NCBI GenBank assembly: GCA_033725935.1 | Contig: MU867118.1 | Coordinates: 154,157-218,156 of the forward strand | Direction of reading: 5' to 3' | DNA from: Cladorrhinum sp. PSN259 | Taxonomy: Eukaryota; Ascomycota; Sordariomycetes; Sordariales; Podosporaceae | Length of the DNA stretch: 64,000 bases | In this document: positions 41,795-52,144 of the stretch, in pieces | Layout: every line of letters starts with the position of its first letter | How positions within the stretch are numbered: position 1 is the first letter of the stretch | Notes under the pieces: model-generated | Databases searched by the model: none | Seen by the model: only the letters and a program-made list of their open reading frames with translations | Told to the model about the DNA's origin: nothing | Position numbers and translations under genes: made by a program

Positions 41795-43052
41795 AGGAGT
41801 AAGGACGATACATTTGAAACCTGGCAGGCCAGGAGTACTTCAACTGTTAGTGGTAAGGTAACGACATAGCGCTTTGGAACACTACACCTCATATCATACA
41901 TGAAAGATATAAAAATATAAAGTAATATGTTGAAGGAGTGAAATAAATAATCGTTGGTGAGTTTCAGCCTCTCTGGAAGAATTCACCAAAGTTAGAGATA
42001 CCTACATAAATTCCCAGCTGCCATGATTTCTTGACATTGTGAGTAATTTTTGGACCTTGGACGCGCCCTATCATGATAGTAAACCCACGGGCAACGAGCC
42101 TTATACTGCTTATAACAGAACTTCCGGCACTTGATGCGGTCTCGGCGCGGATATATCGGCATCCATTCCGAGCAGGAGAGCAGCGTGGATCCAGACCCGA
42201 GGACTCCGTCATCCCGATTTTCCCCTGGTCCAGACCGAGCATCATTGACGTCCAACGCCGTGCCAATGCTTTCTCGTGTTCTCAGTATACATAAACAAAA
42301 ACAGGTTGAGTAATCTGTGAGATGCAGTCATTAAGCATTAGCTTAATTCTGCACGTGTCGGGGCATCTGTATGGGTCGACTGATGATCGCAGTTGTGGAT
42401 TGTTGATGATGAAGGAGGCCTCGAAAGGAGGATCCCAGGACCTTGGAAACCGAAAATCGTCCTTGCCAAGAGTCTTGGATCAGTGGTCGTGTCCCACTAG
42501 CCGCGCCACAAGAAAGAGCCCAAGCCACACACATGCCCTGACAGTCCTGGTCGCGCATCACCCCGCCAGAAGTGCCAGAGCTGCCAGATCACGGTCCACG
42601 ACAGCAAAACGCTGCCCCGCAATCCGATTTGAGAACCGATTGGTCTCGAGCTTCTGGAATTCTGTCATTGCAAAAAACAAGGCTTACGCAAATCCTTGGC
42701 TAAATCAGAATTGGGACATGACAAAGCACATCCTTCCACGACAAGAAGCAAATTAATTGGATTACCGCATGCGAGTCTCGAGGTCTTTGTTGGAGCCATT
42801 TGGGTCCAATTGGGGCCCCAGCATGCTTGCGTGTAAGTGGCGCTGGGAACATCCCTGGCCCCTTCTGTCAATCAGCCCCTCGTTCGCCAAGCTAACGCAT
42901 GCCCGCCTTCAGCTCCCTCTCACCTCTGTCCCTCGCGGCCCCATCACTTTCCGCTCCCAAGACCCAACAAGAGGGGGCCCAAAAATAAGGCGGGACGCAA
43001 ATGATGGATGGAGTTTAGCTAGGGTAGTAACAGAAGTATAAGATCTCTCCGT
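41795..43052. other. Intergenic region / chitinase promoter
   Basis: About 1.26 kb. The first part is AT-rich (41880-41960), as expected for the SET gene terminator. Frames up to 144 codons here (for example 42322-42756) have no domain support. No repeat or RNA recognised. Confidence 0.45.
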
Positions 43053-44547
43053 ATGCCGCCAGGAAACAGGTCGTTCAATCTCATCATCTTTGGTTCATCC
43101 CTCGTTGTATTGTTACTGAGTGTTGTTCTGCTCCGTCAAACCGACATCTTTTTCTCACAAGTTCCCCTGACGACATTATCGTCATCGCCGTCCACCACCG
43201 CCCCTATTCTTACCACAGCAACACCACCACCTCAGCCCAAACAAACAACATCCGTACCACACAAAATGGGCGGCGGACCTGACGGCGGCTACCGCTCGGT
43301 AGCGTATTTTGTGAACTGGGCCATCTACGCCCGCCAGCACCGTCCTCAGGACCTGCCCGTGGAGAAGCTCACCCACGTACTCTACGCCTTCGCCAACGTC
43401 CGCCCAGACTCGGGCGAGGTCCACCTCACCGACTCGTGGGCAGACACGGACATCCACTGGGAAGGAGACAGCTGGAACGACTCCGGCACGAACCTCTACG
43501 GCTGCCTCAAGCAGCTCAACCTCCTCAAGAAGCGCAACCGCAACCTCAAGGTCCTCCTCTCCATCGGCGGCTGGACGTACAGCAGCAACTTTCGCCAGCC
43601 CGCTTCAACCGAGCAGGGCCGTCAACACTTTGCTTCAACGGCCGTTGAGCTCGTACGTAACTTTTTTTTTTTTTTCTCGTCTCCTCACCACCTCCCATTT
43701 TTATATTTCCCCCAACTAACTGTACCTGTGTCTCCAGGTCTCCCGACTAGGCTTCGACGGCCTGGACATCGACTGGGAATACCCACAAAACGCCTCGGAG
43801 GCGTCCGACTTTGTCTCCCTCCTCCGCACCGTCCGCCAGGCCCTGGACAACTACGCCTCCACGGTGCCCGGCAACCCCCACTTTGAGCTCACGGTCGCCT
43901 GCCCCGCGGGCCAGCAAAACCTTCGAAACCTCGACATCCCCGGGATGGACCGCTTCCTCGACTTTTGGAACCTGATGGCGTACGACTACGCGGGATCGTG
44001 GGACCAGACGGCCGGCCACCAGGCCAACCTGTACCCTTGCAACTCTAACCCGGCCGCAACCCCCTTCAACACCGACGCGGCGGTAGGTCACTACGTCAAC
44101 CAGGGCGTGGCGCCCAGCAAGATCGTGCTGGGCATGCCGCTCTACGGCCGCGCGTTCCAGGGGACCGACGGCCCGGGGCAGCCCTACAATGGCGTCGGGG
44201 AAGGAACCTGGGAGAACGGAGTGCACGATTACAAGAAGCTTCCCCAGGATGGCGCCGAGGAGAAGTACGACGCCGAGTCGTGTGCGAGTTACTGCTATAA
44301 TCCCAATACCAGGACGCTGGTCAGTTACGATACGGTGCCCATGGCGAGGCAAAAGGCAGAGTTCATTGTTAATCGCGGATTGGGCGGTGGCATGTGGTGG
44401 GAGAGCAGCGCCGACAAGACTGGAGACCAGAGTCTGATTGGCAATGTGGTTGATGTTCTCGGTGGACCAAATAACCTCCAGTGGAAGGAGAACTGCATCA
44501 CTTATCCTCACACCAAGTACGACAACTTGAGGAATGGGTTTCAGTAA
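43053..44547 (+). CDS. GH18 chitinase with N-terminal membrane anchor
   Basis: Two exons, 43053-43652 and 43738-44547, with an 85-bp intron (GTACGT, pyrimidine tract, CTAAC branch, CCAG); 469 residues. GH18 chitinases cleave chitin by substrate-assisted catalysis. Motifs: YFVNWAIYARQ at the barrel start, LLSIGGWTYSSNF (SxGG), and FDGLDIDWEYP (residues 206-216) with catalytic acid Glu214. FWNLMAYDYAGSWD, MPLYGRAF and GGGMWWESSAD complete a class V, subgroup A type barrel. In place of a cleavable signal the N-terminus has a hydrophobic helix (NLIIFGSSLVVLLLSVVLL, ~9-27) followed by a Ser/Thr/Pro linker to residue ~70. This looks like a type II signal anchor, so the enzyme may stay at the membrane and act in wall remodelling; cleavage after the helix is the alternative. 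The intron lies just before the catalytic motif. Confidence 0.94.
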
Positions 44548-44910
44548 CCTGAATTAAGTGTGTGGCAAACACCTCTTTGGGAGAGGGGGGTTTCTTGGGA
44601 TTAAATAGGATAGCTAAACCCTGCCTGTGTTAAGAGGCATTCGGGTTGAGAGTGATAGTGCAGCTAGCAACACGACGAGTGTCTTCAAGCGTTCGAGAAC
44701 CACCGCGCAGAATTTGTTGTCGTCGCATCCCAAATCGCATTTCCTCGCCGTGTCAGAGCCAGAATATGGAACCGTCTTCTAAAAGGTAACATAAACGCCC
44801 CGTTGCATGTAATGTAGATCATGACCCGTTCCTAGCTCAATGCCATTTTCCTTTTTCCCATTGAAATCCCAATCCCAAAACTACGCCGTCCAGTCGATGT
44901 CAACCCATGT
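44548..44910. other. Intergenic region between convergent genes
   Basis: 363 bp containing both 3' flanks (rightward chitinase, leftward ubiquitin-S27a). No gene seen. Confidence 0.5.
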
Positions 44911-45439
44911 TTAGGTGCTCTTGTCGAAGACGTAGGTCAGGTGGCAGCGACCGCAGTACTGGCGATCCTGCATGGCAGCCATGAAGACACCGGCACCGCA
45001 CTGAAAGAGACAGAGTCAGTAAAAACATTGTCACAATGTCGATGCAATGTGCGGGTAAACTCACGCTCTCGTTAGGGCACTCGCGGCGAAGGCGCTCGAT
45101 CTTGCCATCGGAGTCGACCTTGTAGTACTTGAGCACAGCGAGTTTGGTCTTCTTGCGCTTGTGCTTGATCTTCTTGGGGGTGGTGTAGACCTTCTTTTTC
45201 CTCTTCTTGCCACCACCACGGAGGCGGAGGACAAGGTGGAGGGTGCTCTCCTTCTGGATGTTGTAGTCGGAGAGGGTGCGGCCATCCTCAAGCTGCTTGC
45301 CAGCGAAGATCAGGCGCTGCTGGTCAGGGGGGATGCCCTCCTTGTCCTGGATCTTGGCCTTGACATTGTCGATGGTGTCGCTAGACTCCACCTCAAGGGT
45401 GATAGTCTTGCCCGTGAGGGTCTTCACGAAGATCTGCAT
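44911..45439 (-). CDS. ubi3: Ubiquitin-40S ribosomal protein S27a (eS31) fusion
   Basis: Two exons, 45065-45439 and 44911-45000, with a 64-bp intron 45001-45064 (GTGAGT..TTTCAG); 154 residues. Residues 1-76 are ubiquitin (starting MQIFVKTLTGKTITLEV) ending in the processed LRLRGG. The rest is S27a, beginning GKKRKKKVYTTPKK, with a C4 zinc finger (ECPNES, CGAGVFMA, QYCGRCHLTY). Ubiquitin proteases release both products co-translationally; the fusion supplies free ubiquitin and a 40S subunit protein. The finger is split by the intron between the first and second cysteine, and all four cysteines are present. The gene is head-to-head with RPS26 across a 595-bp shared promoter. A non-coding 5' exon is possible because the sequence just upstream of the ATG resembles an acceptor region. 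Confidence 0.98.
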
Positions 45440-46034
45440 GATTGCCTGCTGAGAAGTGGTGAGGAAGTGTTAGACGCAACGGAAAAGAAAAAGGGGCATT
45501 TCGAGCAGAGGGCGAAGATGGTGCTGATGGAGGGGAAAACACGCCATCTCAAAGATTGTGCGACCAGCACACAACCGTCGAGAAGGCGCCCGCTGCGCTT
45601 GCGGCGAAAATGACAAGATTGGGTATCATGATGAATCGAAAAGGATATCGTGAAATGTAAATGCAAAGGCGGGAGGTGCTCGCAACATCGTTCAGACGTA
45701 CCTAGACACAATGTCTTCCTCAGCAATCTGTAGATGTTGTGAAGTTTCGCTTGACGGAGGAGGGAGAATTTGAGGGCGAGTCGCAGCTTGTGGACTTGAA
45801 CTTTTGGGCGGGGATCCACTTTTTGCGAGCTGCGGGTCAGCTGACTGGTGCTGCCAGCTTTAGGGCTACTGCGGCCACTTGCCCTCCAGCCAAAGATTTT
45901 GGATTCTGCTGACAAAGAAAGCCGAGAGTGGGGCACCATCCAGCACTTCGAGCGCATTGCTGAAATTCACAAATCCTGAGCCCTTCCTCCACACAACCTT
46001 CTTGAGAACCAGTGCAACTCAAGACACCGACAAG
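45440..46034. promoter_or_regulatory. Shared bidirectional promoter of ubiquitin-S27a and RPS26
   Basis: 595 bp between the two divergent start codons. It contains TTAGGGCTA at 45860-45868, a half-site of the TTAGGGCTATAGCCCTAA-type element described for Tbf1 at ribosomal protein genes of Candida albicans. Both flanking genes encode 40S proteins, so balanced co-expression is the simple reading. Untranslated exons may occupy part of this interval. Binding by a Tbf1 homolog is inference. Confidence 0.6.
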
Positions 46035-46718
46035 ATGGTTAAGAAGAGAAAGAACAACGGCCGCAACAAGAAGGGTATGTCGCTTATCCACCTGATATCC
46101 ATTGTCATCGTCCCACGACCATTCCAGCCATGCTAACTCGTCGTTTTCACAGGCCGCGGCCACGTTAAGCCCATCAGGTGCTCTAACTGCTCGAGATGCA
46201 CTCCCAAGGATAAGGCCATCAAGCGGTTCACCATCCGCAACATGGTTGAGTCTGCGGCTATCCGTATGTACTATCCACACGACATCACCGAACGGCCGAC
46301 TCTCACCCACATCACTCGATTCCCACGACCCCTCGATGAAACATTTGGCTGACAGTTGGATTACACAGGTGATATCTCCGACGCTTCGGTGTTCGCCGAG
46401 TACACGGTTCCCAAGATGTACCTCAAGCTGCAGTACTGCGTCTCTTGTGCCATCCACGGCAAGATTGTCCGGTACGTTTGTCCACATGGCGAGGACAACC
46501 GCATCTGCCTTCTAGGCGATGCGGGTGGCTGAGAAGAACCTTGGTCGAACTTCGCCATAGAGTTACCATTCCCCGACGCGAGAACGCGATTTCGCTGACG
46601 CAGTCTTTATAGTGTCCGCTCCCGCGAGGGCCGCCGCAACCGCGCTCCTCCCCCGCGTGTCCGCTACAACAAGGACGGCAAGAAGGTCACCCCTACCCAG
46701 GGTGCTAAGACTACCTAA
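46035..46718 (+). CDS. rps26: 40S ribosomal protein S26 (eS26)
   Basis: Four exons: 46035-46074, 46153-46263, 46369-46471 and 46613-46718. Introns are 78, 105 and 141 bp, with GTATGT, GTATGT and GTACGT donors. Phases fit, giving 119 residues, the family's normal size. The protein sits at the mRNA exit channel of the 40S subunit. The N-terminus VKKRKNNGRNKKGRGHVK is canonical. The zinc-binding cysteines are CSNCSRC early and YCVSCAIHG later. The C-terminus has the usual basic/Pro segment (NRAPPPRVRY). The first exon is only 13 codons plus one base, as is common for ribosomal protein genes. Divergent from the ubiquitin-S27a gene. Confidence 0.98.
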
Positions 46719-49280
46719 ACAGGCTGTCTCTTCTTCTTGCTTGGGCGTTCCGGATTGGTTGGCATGAGGACTCTGGGGGGTTTTTATGATCCGACAGCTA
46801 TGAGATCATGATAATTTCTTTTATTACAACGTCAATTCCCCGGCGAACACGGAAAATAGGTCATGAAAGCTTTTGGGTTTCCTTCCCTCGATCACATGGG
46901 GCAATTATAGAGCCATAGTCGCCAATTCAGAACCACTTGTGTAAGGTCATTTCCTTCGGTTCCAGTTCGTCTATTTACCACGGTTTGTTTCTGAGTGTTG
47001 TCCTCTTGTGGTCAGTTCCACCCCTATCCCGCTTCCCCTTTGCTTTTCTCTGTTATGTCTCTATGAACTCTCTCCGTCCGAGGAAACTCGCGACGTTAAA
47101 CAACGGCATTAGTGTGTACAGCTTCGGAGCTCTCCCCATGCTCTTACGCTGAAGGATTATCTTCGTGCCAAGAAGAAAATGCCGTGCTATTACCAAACAC
47201 CTGCGTCTTGTTTTCGATAGACTTCTGGTGCATGAAAGCATGGAGATATTCCAACCTCTGGTGACCTTTTTGGTGATGGAGGCATGTCTGCCTGTTGCCT
47301 GGAGAAGCATTTGCTTTCCATTTGGTGACCGTTTCCCAATGCAGCCGAGTTGCAGCCATCGTCACAGTCACAACCGTTCGTTGACCACCGTATTCCCATG
47401 ACAACTTGCTGGTATTTTTGGGCCCTCTGTCCACGCTGCAAGGGGTTTGAGCATCGGACCTCAAACTCCAATAGATACCTTCTGGTACCTTAAATAAATA
47501 AAAATCAAAGATAAATGTTTCACACTTTAACAATTTGCGCCGCATTTGTGATAGACAAGCTTTCCTGTCGCAAGCCATCCATCATTTTAGTCTCCTTTTG
47601 AGAACCTTGATGGTTCGAAAGCACCGAGAATCAGTCCATATTCGACATTAAATGTGAACCAGGCTCAGCCATATTAGCATAATTTCAGTGGTTCATCTGA
47701 CCGTGCATACCGTATTTCTCCTAGACCTGGAGAGAAAAGGTATAGAGCCGAAGCCTCTGTAAGTTGAATCAGCAAAAAGGACATTGATCCAAGCTTATTA
47801 ATCTACAACCCTGTTTTGTGTATCATCAAGGCCGCAGATTTTTAGTTCTGCCATAACTAGGCAAACTCTCTATCATGCTAGGAGGATCTCTGCTTTTAGG
47901 GTGTATTTTCTTCTGTCTATTTCGGCTGATTCGACTGTATCAAGATATGGAGCGAAATAAAGGTCATACGAGAATGCAACAGCGGACAAAAAATGAGCCA
48001 AGGGGTGAGGAAAGGAAAGCAAAACAGACCGGACGAATAAATCATAAGTGTACTACGGATATGTTCAGCGGCTCAAGTCTTATCCATACTTCTCGAACGA
48101 GAGAGGCATTGATACATAAAACCATGATAATTGGAGTATGGTGCTGGCGTGTATTTCAAGTTCCTTCTTCTGAAGGAACTTTATGACACGTACTCTTTTT
48201 CCACGCAGTTTTGAAATTAAAAGGTATAGGCATTAAAAAGAATCAATATTACTCAGGGAAACACAATACATCATAAGTCTTGACTAAGTGGTACGGAATT
48301 AGTGCATAATTAGATAAATATCTGCCCCATGGGAAAAGATACTTACTAGAAACTTCAGCACTTTTATCATCGACTTGTGAGATGCAAAAAGGAAATCAAG
48401 AGAGCGAAACTGTATGATAGGCCAGATCCAAAGGGCACCGTCGCTTATGAATTTAACGTATCGGCAATAATGTTAGCCTAGCTTAGGGTGCATTTCAAAC
48501 AAAAGGATACAAGCTTTTCGGGCCTTAAAGGGTTTGTATAGGAAGAAATGCAATACACACTATTACACACATTTGTGTTTTGTGGAAGTGTCCCGGTAGA
48601 AGCTCTGGGTCCCTCCGTGGCCGGGGACTAAGCTGCTTGGGAATTGTAAGGTTTCAAATTCATTTGATATAGATGCAGTGTCAGTGTAAGCCTGAGAAGC
48701 CGTGAAGAGGTAAAATAAGGCCATCGTCTGAAGGAAATGAAGAAAGAAGAAGAACATGGTGGTAGTCTGGATCTCTTGATTGATTAGCCGTAACCCAGAT
48801 GCAAATATAGGCAACGGACGTGGAGAGCTAGACTATTAACAATCTCCATCATCTGTTCTTACCTACTTAACAACGCAAACCCGCTTTAATATAATTCGAA
48901 ATGGTAGAAAAATCCGGTAGGACGGAGTCCGATTGTGAGAGATGGAACTTGTTGCTGAGAAAGGAGCACGTGAAATGTCTCGTGACATCGAGAATCCAGT
49001 GGCCAGTCCCAACCCAAAAAAGATGCTGGTCTGTGCTCAGGCTGCAGCGCATCCGAGCGGTCGGCGGGGTGCGGGGGCCTTAGCAGGCAAATCCACTGGC
49101 ATTCAGGAGGTGGGCAGGCTTCGATATTTTTTTGGGAGCTCCAGAGACGAACGGCGCCCAGCTCCACGACAGTTCACTGACCCGGCGACCGCAACGGCCA
49201 CCACCCCCCTCTCGCCGCAATTTTCCTCAAAGCTTCATCCCGACCACCCAACTTATTCATACTAACTTTACCTCCCGAAA
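46719..49280. other. Gene-poor intergenic region
   Basis: About 2.6 kb, AT-rich between 47600 and 48900. Possible short frames are 47875-48186 (plus) and 48563-48757 (minus); only the latter is listed, with low confidence. No tRNA, repeat array or transposon signature was recognised by eye. Confidence 0.45.
48563..48757 (-). CDS. Possible very small secreted peptide
   Basis: 64-residue frame with an ATG at 48757 whose first 25 residues form a strongly hydrophobic leader (MFFFFLHFLQTMALFYLFTA) followed by SQAYTD, a plausible signal-peptidase site. The mature part would be ~38 residues with a single Cys near the end. In a T-rich region such leaders arise by chance, so this is only a candidate. 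Confidence 0.22.
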   Translation of the reverse strand: MFFFFLHFLQTMALFYLFTASQAYTDTASISNEFETLQFPSSLVPGHGGTQSFYRDTSTKHKCV

Positions 49281-51097
49281 ATGTCTTTCGGAGGCCAGAC
49301 ACCAACAATTATTGTCCTGAAAGAGGGTCAGGAACCCCTCCTTCCCGATTTATGTACCGTCCCACACTGACTCGAAGCTCGCAGGGACCGATACCTCTCA
49401 GGGAAAGGGCCAGATTATCTCCAACATCAACGCCTGTCTCGCCATTCAGGCTACCATCAAGTCCACACTCGGCCCATATGGCGGTGATCTATTAATGGTC
49501 GATGCCAACGGCAGGCAGACCATCACCAATGATGGCGCCACCGTCATGAAGCTCCTCGATATCGTCCACCCCGCCGCCCGAATCCTGGTTGACATTGCCC
49601 GGTCACAAGATGCCGAAGTTGGTGACGGCACTACATCCGTTGTCGTCCTCGCCGGCGAGATTCTCAAGGAGGTCAAGGAGCACGTCGAGGCGGGGGTCAG
49701 CTCACAAGTTATCATCAAGGGCTTGAGGAGGGCGTCGTCCATGGCGGTGAACAAGATCAAGGAGATTCAAGTCAGCACAGACGAGGCGAACAGGAGGGAT
49801 ACACTTAACAAGTTGGCCGCCACCGCCATGACGAGCAAGCTGATCAAGCGCAACACCGAGTTCTTCACAAAGAGTGAGATGCCTTCTCCCCACTTGGCGA
49901 TCCTGTGCGCAATGTAAACAAAACCGCCCTGCTAACCATATCTGCTTCCTTATCTTAGTGGTTGTCGATGCCGTCCTCTCCCTCGACCAAGACGACCTCA
50001 ATGAGAAGTTAATAGGCATGAAGAAGATCCCAGGCGGTTCCCTCACCGACTCACTTTTCGTCAACGGTGTCGCCTTCAAAAAGACCTTTTCTTACGCCGG
50101 TTTCGAGCAGCAGCCCAAGAAGTTCGAAAAGCCCAAGATCGTCTGCCTCAACGTCGAGCTCGAGCTCAAGGCCGAAAAGGACAACGCCGAGGTACGCGTC
50201 GAGCAGGTGTCAGAATACCAGGCTATCGTCGACGCCGAATGGCAAATCATTTTCAAGAAGCTTGAGGCCATCCACCAAACCGGCGCCAAGGTCGTTCTTT
50301 CCAAGCTCCCCATCGGTGACTTGGCCACTCAGTACTTTGCTGATCGTGACATCTTCTGCGCTGGCCGTGTTGCGGCAGATGATATGGAGCGCGTTGTTCA
50401 GGCAACAGGTGCCACCATTCAGAGCACCTGCTCCGACATCCATCCCGAGCACCTTGGTACTTGCGGCAGCTTCGAGGAGAGGCAGATCGGGGGCGAGCGC
50501 TTCAACTTCTTTGAGGACTGCCCCGAGGCCAAGACCTGCACCCTTGTACTGCGTGGCGGTGCCGAGCAGTTCATTGCTGAGGTTGAACGCTCCCTTCATG
50601 ATGCCCTCATGATCGTCAAGCGCGCCATTCGCAACAAGACAATTGTTGGTGGAGGTGGTGCCACCGAGATGGAGGTCTCTGCCTACCTCCACCGTTTCGC
50701 TGATCGCGACGTTCCCCACAAGCAGCAGGCAATCATCAAGAGCTTCGCCAAGGCACTCGAAGTTATCCCCCGTCAGTTGTGCGATAACGCTGGTTTCGAT
50801 GCGACCGACATCCTCAATAGACTCCGTGTCGAACACAGGAGAGGGAATACATGGTCCGGTGTCGATTTTGCTAACGAGGGCGTGACTGACATGATGGAGA
50901 GCTTCGTCTGGGAGCCTGCGCTTGTCAAGGTTAACGCTATTCAGGCCGCGACCGAGGCTGCGTGCCTGATCCTTGGTGTGGACGAGACTATTCGCAACGA
51001 GGAGAGCGCGGCTCCTCAGGGGCCTGGCAGGGCTTTGCCTCCTGGAACCGCTCAGCGGGCACTCAGGGGGCGTGGCCGTGGTATTCCCAGACGGTAA
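49281..51097 (+). CDS. cct7: T-complex protein 1 subunit eta (CCT7)
   Basis: Three exons: 49281-49326, 49385-49873 and 49959-51097. Introns are 49327-49384 (GTCAGG, CTGAC branch, GCAG) and 49874-49958 (GTGAGA, CTAAC branch, TTAG). Phases fit, giving 557 residues. CCT7 is one of eight subunits of the cytosolic chaperonin that folds actin, tubulin and other proteins using ATP. Seen here: the MSFGGQTPTIIVLKEG start rebuilt across the first intron, KSTLGPYGGDLLM, NDGATVMKLLDI, the nucleotide motif GDGTTSVVVLAGE, and the late GGGGATEMEVS. The C-terminus is Gly/Arg-rich (RALRGRGRGIPRR) in place of a GGM-type tail. The very short first exon (15 codons) is typical of highly expressed fungal genes. 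The 3' end is AT-rich. Confidence 0.98.
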
Positions 51098-51500
51098 ACA
51101 AATGGGGATTGTATGTGGAGAAAAAATAAGGGGATAAACAAATCTTTTTGTAATGAAAACAAAAATGGGAGGGAATTATACAGAAAAGCATTTTGTTATG
51201 CATAAAGTTCTTTGATACCTTTTCACTTAGAAACCAACCCCCTCCCTCTCTCCCTTACCCTGGTATTGGGGTCTGGGAAATAATTACAAAGGAAATAAAA
51301 AAGAAAGATTAATAGTCACCCAACTTTGAGCAGAATGCCCGTCGAGTCTGTGGTGAAATGGTCACCTCCCACTGCGTTTTGCTGCATTTATTTCGTTCAG
51401 TATGGATAGTAACACATTCATGGAGTAGACTATTTCGTGAGATGAGTGGTTCCATAGATGTATAATGAACTTGACGTCTATTGTTTCTTTTACTTTTCTT

Positions 51501-51540
51501 TTTTTTTAAAAAAAAAACAAACAAACAAACAAAACAAAAC
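51501..51540. repeat. T/A tract and (CAAA)n microsatellite
   Basis: A T-run passes straight into an A-run and then into about five CAAA/CAAAA units. Simple-sequence DNA in a convergent intergenic region. Confidence 0.8.
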
Positions 51541-51728
51541 AGTGTTACTTATGCTCGACTCAAAACAATGGAATGTTATTGGAGATAATCGAGGTAACAT
51601 AATTCATCATGCTCTAGTGGTACTATTTTCTTCTTCTCATCATCATTATCGCGTCCTTGAGCCTTGGAGTTCGGGATCTCGTTTAACTTGGTTTAATGTC
51701 GAAATGTGTCAAGATCGCCTTGGAGAGC

Positions 51729-51763
51729 GAGACAGAGGCAGAGATAGAGAGAGAGAGAGAGAG
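51729..51763. repeat. (GA)n microsatellite
   Basis: Imperfect GA repeat with about ten uninterrupted dinucleotides in its second half, starting within GACAGAGGCAGAGATAGAGA. Confidence 0.8.
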
Positions 51764-51875
51764 CAGGTACGTACTGTACGTAAATGACATTTTATTACCT
51801 ACCTGCCTACCTAACTACTTTATCAAGGTAATACTGGATGATGCGTTTACATCTAGGCATTTACATTACAACGAT

Positions 51876-51889
51876 GTGTGTGTGTGTGT
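51876..51889. repeat. (TG)7 microsatellite
   Basis: Seven TG dinucleotides in a row. Confidence 0.8.
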
Positions 51890-52144
51890 AAGGTTCAGAA
51901 AGTGTCAAGGCGGGCACATAGGTAGGCGGGTAGGTACCCTTGGTTTGACTTTCACAAAATCCTTCCTAGTATTTTAAGTGAAAGCGTGTTTGTCAACTTA
52001 AAAGAACTTGTCCATTATGCACTTAATTCCTATTTTCTTTTCTTTTTTGTTACCCCAAAAACGCCCTTAACGCCTCATTTGTATATACACAACCGTTCCG
52101 CCAAAAGAATTTCCATGCATTCCATAGATTTTTTAATGGTTCCC

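Larger units (their letters stand above)
51098..52144. other. Intergenic region with microsatellites
   Basis: 3' flanks of the convergent CCT7 and Spt10-like genes. It is rich in simple repeats (listed separately) and in short ACCT/GGTAGG-type repeats near 51797-51820 and 51915-51938. No gene recognised. Confidence 0.5.

Noticed and set aside
43747..44511. 254-codon minus-strand frame opposite the chitinase
   Set aside because: Mirror of the GH18 barrel coding sequence, without homology-like features.
47875..48186. 103-codon plus-strand frame with a hydrophobic start
   Set aside because: Located in AT-rich DNA, with no conserved-looking core; likely chance.
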